In this document: piece after piece, positions 38,390 through 47,014 of the stretch
Position numbering within the stretch: the stretch's first letter is position 1
Layout: the number at the start of each line of letters is the position of its first letter
Source: Neoscytalidium dimidiatum
Lineage: Eukaryota > Ascomycota > Dothideomycetes > Botryosphaeriales > Botryosphaeriaceae
NCBI GenBank assembly: GCA_037367355.1
Contig: CM074706.1
Span: forward strand, 1,116,001 to 1,180,000
Direction: 5' to 3'
DNA: 64,000 bases
Position numbers and translations under genes: made by a program
The notes under the pieces: generated by a model
Told to the model about the DNA's origin: nothing
Seen by the model: the letters and a program-made list of their open reading frames with translations, nothing else
Databases searched by the model: none

Positions 38390-40826
38390 TCAACTCACCG
38401 CCAAGACCGCCACACTCCACGCCGGCAACTCAATCGCAAACGCCCCATTGCTCACATCCGGCGTGCTCGTCGCAGGCTGCACCACCTCCCCCGCACTCTC
38501 GCTGTTCTCCGCCCTCTGCGCGCCCTCCAGCAGCGTCAACGTCCCGCTCGCCGCCCCCTCCACGCTCACCGCGACGCTCTCCGCCTGATCCCCGTAGTTC
38601 GCCAGCTTCACGTACGTCTTGCCGTCGCCCGCCGTCGCCGCCCAGTACAGGGGGCCGAAATCGCCGTCGGCCTCGACGGCCCTGGTCTCGGACCCGAAGT
38701 TGCGGGCGAACATCTGCTGCACGAAGTAGCTGGTGCTGCGCACGACGCCGCCGGGCGCCTGCGTGAAGCCGACCAGGTCGGGCGTCCACTGCGTGCTGTT
38801 GAACAGCTGCAGCAGCGGCGCGTACGCCGCCATCGTGACCAGGTCCGCGTTGCGCTCGAGGCCGAGCATGTAGACGGCCTCGGCGACGCTGCACGCGAGG
38901 AAGGGCAGCGCGTTGCGCGTGCCGCTGGCGTCCGAGTAGCACGAGAACTCGCCGATGAAGTACGGGTTCGAGCGGTTGAGGTTGTCGAACTGCGCGAAGT
39001 TGGCGACCAGGTCCGTTTCCGAGGCGTAGGTGTGGTAGTCGAGGACCACGCCGGCCGGGAGCGGCGAGGGGAGGCAGGCGGCGTCGGCGGTTGAGGCGAT
39101 GATGGTGAGGCTGGGGTAGGCGGCGTGGATGGCGTCGTAGTACTGGCGCGCGTGGTTAGTTGGGGTTCGGTGTGAATTGAGGAGGGTTGCTCACGGTCGT
39201 GAAGCGCTCGGGGTAGCTGTCGCAGCCGCCACCTGTGATGGGTAGGTTAGTCTTGGAGCGATACCTCGCCGGGAAGGTGAGGTCATCTACGCACCGAGGT
39301 AATCCTCATTACCGATCTCAACGTGAGTCAGGCTGAACGGGTCGGAGTAGCCGAGAGATGCGCGGAGGGCGCCGTAGGTAGTGGAAGAGTCGCCCAGGAT
39401 AAACTATGTAGTGGACAATCCGTCAGCAACAGTACCTTGACAAGGCCTGATGGAATGGCCAGGGACGGATTTGCATACCTCTAACTCGTTGAGAACTTCA
39501 TCCAAGTATGGAGTGAGAGCGTCGCCTGTGAATGGTGTATTTCCACCGCTATCGAGCGCGAATCCAGCCCAAACACCAAGAATAGGGGCAAGCCCCATAT
39601 CCTCACACCATTCCAAATATTCAATCCAGCCTGAGACGAGATTAGTGAGGAGAATAGCTAAGTCTGGGCTTCACCCACCGAGTGCATCGGTATTTGGATA
39701 ACCCCACGTCCCTGTATTGCGTTAGCACGTGACTGCATCCTCGAGGATACCCATTGACCACGGTAACTAACCCTGGCGGCCTGGACGGTCTTGCAGAGGG
39801 CCAAGAGTCTCGTTCCATTTCCACCGGTTGTCTTCGCTGTAACCTTCCCTGAGAGGTGGTCAGCAGTGTGCCATCTACAGATCTGTTCGACAAGGGGGTA
39901 AACGCACAGGTTATTACCACCGGGGAAACGCAGAAAAGTTGCTCCCATATCGTTCAAGACATTAGCAACCGCAGGCTTCAGCCCGTTCGCCCTGTTCTTG
40001 AAAGTTGTGGGGTAAAGCGTGACGAGATCAAAGTGCAGCGTAGCACCAGCAGCGCTCTCCCCATCGAAAGTAAGCGTCCAGAGGTTGTCGCCGTCTGGAG
40101 ATTGCTCGCTCTCAAAGCTGGTCTCGTAGTAGCTATAAGCGCTGGAGTTGCTCGAGACATCGGAAATGGTCGTGCTGGCGTATTCGGTTCCGGTGTAGTT
40201 TCCGACAAGCTTGATCGTGACGTTGCCTGAGTAGTCACCCTTGACGAAGAAAGAGGTAGTGTATTGGTCCGCGTTTACGGGTACTCCCCAGTAGCCTTCG
40301 TTGCTGAAGCCCACGTCGCCGGTCGTGCCGTCTGGGACGGCTACGGCCAGCGAGTACGGAATGGCGGAGGAGAGCGGGTTGTCCGAGTCGACGCTGAGGT
40401 CGACATCGCCCACGGCACGATAAGCGGTCAGGGTTTGATCATCGCCCTGGAAACCGTTATTGCGCAGAAGTTGGCCGTGAATGCCTCCGTCGCCGGAGTG
40501 ATTGATGTCCTTTGTATATCGTCAGGAGATGTATATCGCATGGGCTCTCGGCACTGCGGTGGCGCGGAGCAGCGCAATCAAAGAAAAAAAAAAAAAAAAA
40601 CAAAGCTGACAGGAAGCTGATAAGGCAAGTAACCGGCCATTTCTTTGCGAAATGAGCAGTAATGGTATCAATTGGAAGAGAAACTCACCTCAAACATGAA
40701 GCCATACATCAAGGACGAAGTAGCGTTGCCGCTGTTGGCGGAGACAGTCAGATTGATTCCTGCAGCACATCGTATGATAGGGGCTACAGCAGCCAAGCGA
40801 ACGATATTGGAGAACAGCCGGTACAT
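38390..40826 (-). CDS. Secreted GH51 alpha-L-arabinofuranosidase
   Basis: Eight exons: 40826-40689, 40509-39908, 39848-39772, 39711-39679, 39630-39479, 39403-39295, 39233-39196 and 39142-38390. All junctions are GT-AG and phases close to 633 aa. A hydrophobic signal peptide begins MYRLFSNIVRLAAVAP. Family hallmarks are LMYGFMFEDINHSGDGG near the N-terminus, RFPGGNNLEGY, WCEDMGLAPILGVWAG, and the two catalytic Glu regions: THVEIGNE (acid/base about E367) and YFIGEF (nucleophile about E448). A C-terminal beta domain ends the protein. It removes terminal alpha-L-arabinofuranosyl groups from arabinan, arabinoxylan or arabinosylated glycoproteins. The first intron (179 nt) contains an A run of about 17. 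It shares the neighbourhood with a GH127-type enzyme of complementary linkage preference. Confidence 0.95.
40580..40598. repeat. A homopolymer inside GH51 intron 1
   Basis: A run of about 17 A (one G near the start) inside the first intron of the GH51 gene. No functional claim; it could destabilise sequencing locally. Confidence 0.7.
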
Positions 40827-42442
40827 GGCGACTCTGGTCTCGCCGATGAGAAACCACCGGCGTCTTCTCAGAAAACGGGCGATGGGTGAGGCTGGCTGAA
40901 ATGGGCGGTAAGCTGACCCAGGCAGCCACCTTTATAGTCGTGATACAGCGCGGGCGGAAGCTCCATGGAGCGCGATATGCGGCGCAAGGAACGGGAGAGT
41001 AGACGCGGCATGATTGGTGGGAGGTGCGGGAGGTCGTGTTCAGAATCACGAGGGCGCAACTGCGGGGCCGGTGGAGAAGGTCAGGCTAGCTTCAGCGGTG
41101 GCATAGAGCAGAAACGAAGACGGTATACAGCGGCGTATGTCTCAGAGCGGAAAGACACAGGAAGCGGCTCGTAGTCGTGAAGGACCGGGCAGGCGGTTAA
41201 GGTGAGAGGATTCGTAGTAGGTTTCCCGAAGAGGCGACAGAGTTGTATTGGACAGGGGCAAGGAAGAGGGGTATATCGAGTTTCTTGGTCTGCAGGCGCG
41301 GATAATCCCCGCGCTCTGCCGGCGTGCGTCATCGTCGAGAGCGCTCAAAGTACAACCCACCGGAACAAAAGGCTTGGGACCAGCCATGGCGCTCGCTAAT
41401 AGCCCACCGCCCCACGGGGAACTTTGTGGCGCGCAATCAAGCCTGCGGGAGTTGCGCGCCCCAGCCGGCGCCGCGCCCAACGCCAATCCCCGCTTTCTTT
41501 CGTTCGTCTCTTCGCTTCCGCGGCCCACATGATTTGTTCGTGCTCGTGCTCAATGACACGCCAGGACTATATTTAGGGGGCCGCGTCGCACCGCTATGTA
41601 GCTCGCCTGATGCTGTCGTGGCCCCTGCTATGCCTACTTGACCGGCTTTTCCGCTATTCACGCGGGAAGCAAGCTTTTTCTGGCATTGGCTCCGCCGAAG
41701 GCCGTGAAATTGGAAATCCGGAGGTCGCTCGAAGCCGGGGAAATTGCATGATGCATCACCGCTTTTTCAAAGCCTCATTTTTGCATAACCAGGACTGCAC
41801 CCGGGGACATCTGAACTCCAGACTTTGGCAGATTGCCTCGTACCTCAAAGTTAATGCTGTGGGATACGAGCCAGGAAAGTTGCCCGACGATGTATCGCCG
41901 CTCAAATGAGACTGAGACCACGGCGTAAGACGACAGCCGGGAAGGGGAAACCGGCGCAGCTTTCCATACACCTTACAGTGCATATGCCATGTCTTCAAAT
42001 TCGGTTGCTGGACATTTGGTTAACGCCGCTGAGTGGTTGCAATACTCACCGCTTGAGCAGATTACTTGCGAGTCTCTGCCTAGTGCGATCATTTATTTCT
42101 CAGAATTCTGCAAAACGCACCCTAGCGTGCAGGCCTTGCTGCAAGATCCTGTACGCGTAAGCCATATCAGGCACTAGGGGCCATGATCATCGACCTGCAT
42201 ACCGGCCAAACTACTACAGCATGAGACCTCGAAGCAGGTACCAGGTGGCATTAAATCCGGTAGAGCAAACGACATACAGTTCCATGTATACATGGTCAAA
42301 GAACCACAGCATTCTTCCACATGCCAGCGGCGTCAAATTCGAACGCTAGCGCTGCAATTTCACCCCGAATCCCCGCATGGTTACGTTTGAAGTCACAGGA
42401 CTGCTGAAACGGACCTTAGAAAGCGGTTCTCCATCCATGAGG
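40827..42442. other. Upstream region of GH51 / 3' flank of the HET gene
   Basis: About 1.6 kb. Two CCCCGC motifs (41307-41312 and 41488-41493), read as GCGGGG on the GH51 strand, and a CCAAT at about 41484-41488 lie about 480-670 bp upstream of GH51. No gene recognised; short open frames are not supported by motifs. Confidence 0.45.
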
Positions 42443-44566
42443 TCAGATTATGTCTATATCTGTAAGTTGCACATTTCCCTGGCCCACAAATTCGCCATCC
42501 ATGATTCCGTGGCCATAAGCCTCTCCGATTATGCGCCAGCAGTCGTTCCCGCATTTACGCAGAACGAGCGGAACGTCGGCGCCCAAAATGATCCAAACAG
42601 TGTCTCGAGCTCGGAGGCCATCAGGGCCAATACCAATAAACCCTTGCGGGGTGTTGAACGGCCGTCTCCGGCGAAGCTTGTGCCGGGCGATCGCGGCGTA
42701 CCTAGTAGCCTGCGCACTTAGTTCGACCCTGCCATCGTTGCTGAGCAGTTCTCGATAGCCAGCCTCCAGCTCCTTCGTCGCCCTCACTGTCTCGTAATTG
42801 TAAACTTGACCGCGGTCTGCAATTGGGGTCCTCCACATGGCATCGGCAACCTTTTTCTCCGTATCGTAAATGCTGTTTGGCTCAGGCAGCAATTCCCGAA
42901 GCCCAGTAAGCCACATGGCCATCAAAGACGTGTCGTATGCATCCTCTACGGATCCAAAGGCATCATACGGAAGGCCATTCCCCAAATGGCGGACTTCGTC
43001 GACGTAGACCGCCATGACCGGCAGGCGCCCGTTGTCGCCCGACCACGAATCGTACACAGCCTGCCTCAAACCACCCGAAGCACTATACGCATTCCGCTTC
43101 TGGCCCCCGCGCACCTTCATGATCGACTGGATGCTAAGCGGCCGCGGCAGGTCCCCGGACGCCCAATCCGGCGCCCACGACGGACAGCCATCCGACCCGG
43201 CAGCCCCGGGGGCAGCGCTCCCCTCTTCCTCCTCCTCCTCCTCCTCCTCCTCCTCCTCCTCCTCCACCGCCGCACGGCCAGCCGCGACGCCCCCGCAGAA
43301 AGACAGCATGCACAACCCGTAGCGCCTCAAGCACCTCACCGCGACCTCCGTCCGCACCTCCTCCCAGCCCTTCTCGTAATCCGCCACCAGCCCCAGCTCG
43401 TCCAGATCGTCCGCCAGCCCCAGCAGCCCGAACACGCAGTCGCGCTCGTCCGACGCCCGCAGCGTCGCGCGCCCCTGCTCCTCCTCGACGGCGGCCTCCT
43501 GGTCCGTCGCCAGCAGGCCCAGCAGCAGCAGCAGCGGCTGGTCGCCCTTCCACCACGCGAACGCGGCCGTGGTGACGTTGCCGAGGCTGCGCGTGAGCGC
43601 GGCGGCGGCGCGCGTGGACGCGGCCCCCCGCGGCGCGGCGACGTGCAGGTAGTCGCGCAGGCCGAGCAGCAGCCAGTAGGCCTCCCAGAAGTCCGACCAG
43701 GGCATGTGCTCGGGGCCGCACACGAGCTGGGCGGCGCGCGACACGGCGACCTCCTGGATGACCCAGACGCGGCGGAACCAGGGGCGGGCGAAGAGGGCGA
43801 CGAGCGCGGCGAGCGGCGGCGAGGGCCGGTCGGCGGCCGTGGACGAGGAGGAGGAGGAGGAGGAGGAGGAGGAGGAGAAGAGCGCGGCGTACATGGCGTC
43901 GAGCTCGGCGCGCACGCCGGCCGCGAGCGGGGTGCGGGCGAGGAAGTCGAAGGGCGGCCAGGAGGAGACGGCGTGGAAGGGCCAGGCTTCGCCGGCGCGG
44001 CAGAGCGACCGGAGCGTGCTGAAGGCCAGCGCGGCGTCGTCGTCGTCGTCGCTCGAGGGCCCCAGCCAGGTGAAGACCGCGGCGGCTTTCTGGTAGATGC
44101 GCCGCATGAGCAGGACCTGCTGCGTCTTCTCGGCGCTGTCGGCTTGGTTGATGCAGAGCGCGTCGACCCAGAGGTACAGGGTGGAGCCCGGTGCGTGCGG
44201 TTCCATCCAGGCCACCAGCTGCCGCAGCGCGGCGTGGAGGTTGGCGGTGACGGGGAACGGCCGGCCGTTCACTGTTATTGGCGTGGTGGCTCCCTGGTCG
44301 CCCCAGACGTACGACAGCGCGGTGTACTTCGGGGCATCGTTCAGATGGACGTGTTCGAGGGTGAATTGGACGGCGGGGTGATTTGACCCGTGCGGCTGTG
44401 CCAGCGTCGACAGGCAGATGATGCGGATTTCATCTCCAGGTTGTCTGATCGGCTGGTATTCGAAGAAGGTCGGTTCGTCCCCAATCGCGGTAGCCGACAT
44501 TGCGCGGACTGTGAATTGGTGATTTACAGGACCTGCATGGGCGGCGTGGTGTATTGAGCGGATCAC
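42443..44566 (-). CDS. HET-domain (heterokaryon incompatibility) protein
   Basis: A single uninterrupted frame of 707 aa; a second in-frame Met at residue 23 could be the real start. The HET domain is explicit: YTALSYVWGD at 81-90, LYLWVDALCINQAD at 130-143, QVLLMRRIYQKAAAVFTWLG at 150-169, and later RPWFRRVWVIQEV. HET proteins trigger growth arrest or cell death after non-self fusion. Odd features are a 12-residue Ser run (about 43840-43879) and a Glu run of about 15 (about 43218-43265), both from GAG/CTC triplet expansion but in opposite orientations. The C-terminal third is unique, with no known partner domain seen. A long open frame on the opposite strand is a GC-rich shadow. Confidence 0.93.
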   Translation of the reverse strand: MIRSIHHAAHAGPVNHQFTVRAMSATAIGDEPTFFEYQPIRQPGDEIRIICLSTLAQPHGSNHPAVQFTLEHVHLNDAPKYTALSYVWGDQGATTPITVNGRPFPVTANLHAALRQLVAWMEPHAPGSTLYLWVDALCINQADSAEKTQQVLLMRRIYQKAAAVFTWLGPSSDDDDDAALAFSTLRSLCRAGEAWPFHAVSSWPPFDFLARTPLAAGVRAELDAMYAALFSSSSSSSSSSSSTAADRPSPPLAALVALFARPWFRRVWVIQEVAVSRAAQLVCGPEHMPWSDFWEAYWLLLGLRDYLHVAAPRGAASTRAAAALTRSLGNVTTAAFAWWKGDQPLLLLLGLLATDQEAAVEEEQGRATLRASDERDCVFGLLGLADDLDELGLVADYEKGWEEVRTEVAVRCLRRYGLCMLSFCGGVAAGRAAVEEEEEEEEEEEEEEGSAAPGAAGSDGCPSWAPDWASGDLPRPLSIQSIMKVRGGQKRNAYSASGGLRQAVYDSWSGDNGRLPVMAVYVDEVRHLGNGLPYDAFGSVEDAYDTSLMAMWLTGLRELLPEPNSIYDTEKKVADAMWRTPIADRGQVYNYETVRATKELEAGYRELLSNDGRVELSAQATRYAAIARHKLRRRRPFNTPQGFIGIGPDGLRARDTVWIILGADVPLVLRKCGNDCWRIIGEAYGHGIMDGEFVGQGNVQLTDIDII
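43218..43265. repeat. (TCC)n triplet repeat encoding polyGlu in the HET gene
   Basis: About 15 CTC/TCC units on the + strand, read as GAG codons on the gene's minus strand. Length variation here would keep the frame. Confidence 0.85.
43838..43880. repeat. (GAG)n triplet repeat encoding polySer in the HET gene
   Basis: About 12 GAG/GGA units on the + strand, read as TCC Ser codons on the minus strand. It is the inverted counterpart of the repeat at 43218-43265. Confidence 0.85.
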
Positions 44567-45213
44567 GAGGAGATAGAAGGATCGGGTCTGTTATCTTCTG
44601 AATAGCGTCTGGGAACTCTGGGGCAGAGAAAGCGCTCTCCCGACGGCATTGTTGGTGCAAACGTGGGGTGCTGAAGCACGCAGCGGATGAGAATAAGACA
44701 CGATCTGGCTCGAGTTCGTTAAGATAAGTAGCCCCGCCCGGAGGTGTCAGCAAAACACAAGCACGTGACTAAACACAGAAATATGGCGAGGAGTCTGCAG
44801 TCCCCCAAAATACTTATGAAACAGCGGAAGTCGGCGGAGTTGCTACTGAGACATCTGTGGTGGTGGTGTATAGAGGGGTTTGGTAGCGTCAAAGCCGGGA
44901 ACCGGTCAAGCACTCTGACGCGTGGATCTGATTTTGCAGTGGCTGATCGGCGCTGATGTTCGTGGCGTCTTGCAGTGGGGACTTGTTCTATGGACTTTAT
45001 CCAGTGGCTGCCCCTAGCGCTTCAGCTGCACTGCGATAAAACTAGTGCGGCTTCTCCAGGAAGTAGATGTGCATCTTGTGGCCAAGTAGAATATTCAACC
45101 TGCATCTCTCACGTAATGCGCCGTAGAGCTCTGCGATGCGCTGCTTCTCATTAAACTTTACATAGAAGAAAAGGGTAGAATAAGGCAATGCGAGGGGCGG
45201 CAACGGCAGAGGA
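44567..45213. other. Divergent intergenic region between HET and membrane-protein genes
   Basis: 647 bp expected to carry both promoters. No RNA gene or strong motif seen. Confidence 0.5.
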
Positions 45214-45924
45214 GTGCTTGTCCATGTTTACTCCGGCCTGCCTCGCAGGTCCCGGATATCTCTCTTCTCCGCGTCCGCTCTCAAAACTTTACTCGTTGTA
45301 TTGCGAGGCATCCAGGCAGTTCTCCTGCTTGTTCAGAAATTGGTCAACGGAAAGCATTGGCTATCCATGGCAACAATTGTCCTCCTCATTGCCATTCTTG
45401 CCCTATTGCGCCTGCCCGCAGCTCCGTGGCTTTTTGACGAATCTGGTTACTTTCACAACACAGCATACCCGTTCGAGCCGGGGACGGATGGCTGCCTTCC
45501 CAGCGAAGATGATGAACACGTGACCAACTACTATCCGCAAAAGCTCCCACAGAGCAGCGCCCGAGCTTTTTTCGTGTGTGCATACTTCCTTATGTGTCTT
45601 GTGGTGGGTCTGACGCTGGCGCTTATGCATTTCTTGCTTCCAATTTATGAGACCTCCAAGGAAGACGATAACCAGTGGTGGGCTATCACATTATCGCTGG
45701 ACTCTTTCCTCTCCTGTTTTCTTGCTGTGGTTACAACAGTCGTCATGCTTGTCTACATTGTTAATGGCAAAACAGAGTCAGCGGTTATTCCCTATTTGGG
45801 TTCTGCTTGGTACAAGATCTACACCCTCTTCCTCTTCTTGTGCACGTCATTGATGCTTGTCAATAGTGCGGTGCAGACGATGAAGACGGCGGAGGGGGAC
45901 TACTGTTTACTCCCTTCGCGATGA
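45214..45924 (+). CDS. Hypothetical multi-pass membrane protein (about four TM)
   Basis: An open frame reads through four hydrophobic segments: ALKTLLVVLRGIQAVLLLV plus ATIVLLIAILALL near the start, FFVCAYFLMCLVVGLTLALM, a segment around FLSCFLAVVTTVVMLVYIV, and YTLFLFLCTSLMLVN, ending EGDYCLLPSR. The size and layout suit the small fungal tetraspan (MARVEL-like) membrane proteins, but I cannot assign a family. The 5' end is unresolved. The first in-frame ATG is at 45367 (185 aa), yet hydrophobic sequence continues upstream, so a short spliced first exon is likely; ATGs at 45188 and 45224 lie in another frame. Confidence 0.65.
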   Translation: MLVHVYSGLPRRSRISLFSASALKTLLVVLRGIQAVLLLVQKLVNGKHWLSMATIVLLIAILALLRLPAAPWLFDESGYFHNTAYPFEPGTDGCLPSEDDEHVTNYYPQKLPQSSARAFFVCAYFLMCLVVGLTLALMHFLLPIYETSKEDDNQWWAITLSLDSFLSCFLAVVTTVVMLVYIVNGKTESAVIPYLGSAWYKIYTLFLFLCTSLMLVNSAVQTMKTAEGDYCLLPSR

Positions 45925-46619
45925 TCGTTTGACTGCTCTATAAAATGCAGGACATTTCCAGATTTCTCTTTGTTTTGATAGTGGCTTCATGCTCTTCTGG
46001 CATGGCTCATCGATCTTTGCGTTTGTTTGACTATTGCATCGAAAGAGTTCCGCCTACCTGGCAAGCCCCTCATCTGGGTGCGTAGCAATTTTGATGCCCA
46101 AATCAAGTGATACGATGGCTTCCTCTCCGGTTGGCACTGTTTCTCATTTAAAAGGACACTATTTCAAGTCAGGAACCGTCCTTACATCATTCACAGCCTA
46201 TTACAAACTTCTGCATGACTCTGTTCGTTGCGCCTAGACTCCGTGCCAATGAGCTTCGGTCCGATATCGTATGCCGTAGCACTACTCGCCGAAGAATGAT
46301 CGCAAGCAGATCGAGCATTTCCCCAGCTATTGATGATCTTGGTTGTCTGTCAATAAACGTCGCAAGAATACTTGTATGTGTCAAAATCTTTCCAGGGTTT
46401 ATGTCTACTATGTGGCGCAATAGGTATACAGACACGCCTCTCTAAATTATACTTTAAATTACCTTATTTCCATTATACGATTTCGACTCGCGCATCGTAC
46501 GGCCACCTCCCATCATGACTCAAGCCGTCCACGGATGCAAGAGCCCCATTATAACGACAACGGAACCACATCCCTTTTCCTCTTCTATACTGCATTACAC
46601 CATTTCAAACCCTTCCAGA
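45925..46619. other. Intergenic
   Basis: 695 bp between the membrane-protein gene and the Cys-rich secreted protein. The final 120 bp is C/T-rich leader-like. No gene seen. Confidence 0.5.
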
Positions 46620-47014
46620 ATGCGTTTTCTGTCCACCACTGCTCTTTTCCTCTTACCCCTCTCCCAGGGTGCCTTGGCGTATTCCTGGTCTTATGGCAGT
46701 GAGGACTGCGCGCCTGGAGGCGAATTGGCATGTTCGAACAAGGGCCAGCACTGCGTCGTTGCCACAGATACTGGGTACGCTGATCTCGCCTCCTCCTCTG
46801 CTGTTCATCACTGACGAAGCTTCGATTGTCGTATAGTTATTCCGAAGCCTGCGCTGTGAACTGCGCAGCGTCGAGCACTTGCGCAGCCACATGTCGAAAT
46901 GTTGGAAAGAAGGCCAATTGCGTTGTCAACGGGTACCAGCCATCGTTACCTTTATGCTCAGGAGTCTTGTAGCTAACGACCACCTACAGAAACTGGGCTT
47001 GCATCTGCACTTGA
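46620..47014 (+). CDS. Small secreted Cys-rich protein (91 aa, 10 Cys), effector-like
   Basis: Three exons, 46620-46774, 46837-46932 and 46990-47014, joined by 62- and 57-nt GT-AG introns; the last exon is only 25 nt, so the gene is easily missed. The signal peptide is MRFLSTTALFLLPLSQGALA. The mature part of about 71 aa carries ten Cys, including EDC, LAC, QHC, EAC, VNC, STC, ATC and ANC, and ends WACICT. The even Cys number suggests five disulfides. Size, secretion and Cys density fit fungal effectors or antimicrobial-type peptides; no known family is recognised. The splice phases close exactly, which supports the model. Confidence 0.85.

Noticed and set aside
42806..44386. 526-codon + strand open frame opposite the HET gene
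   Set aside because: Arg/Gly/Pro-rich shadow of GC-rich HET codons; the minus strand has clear HET motifs.
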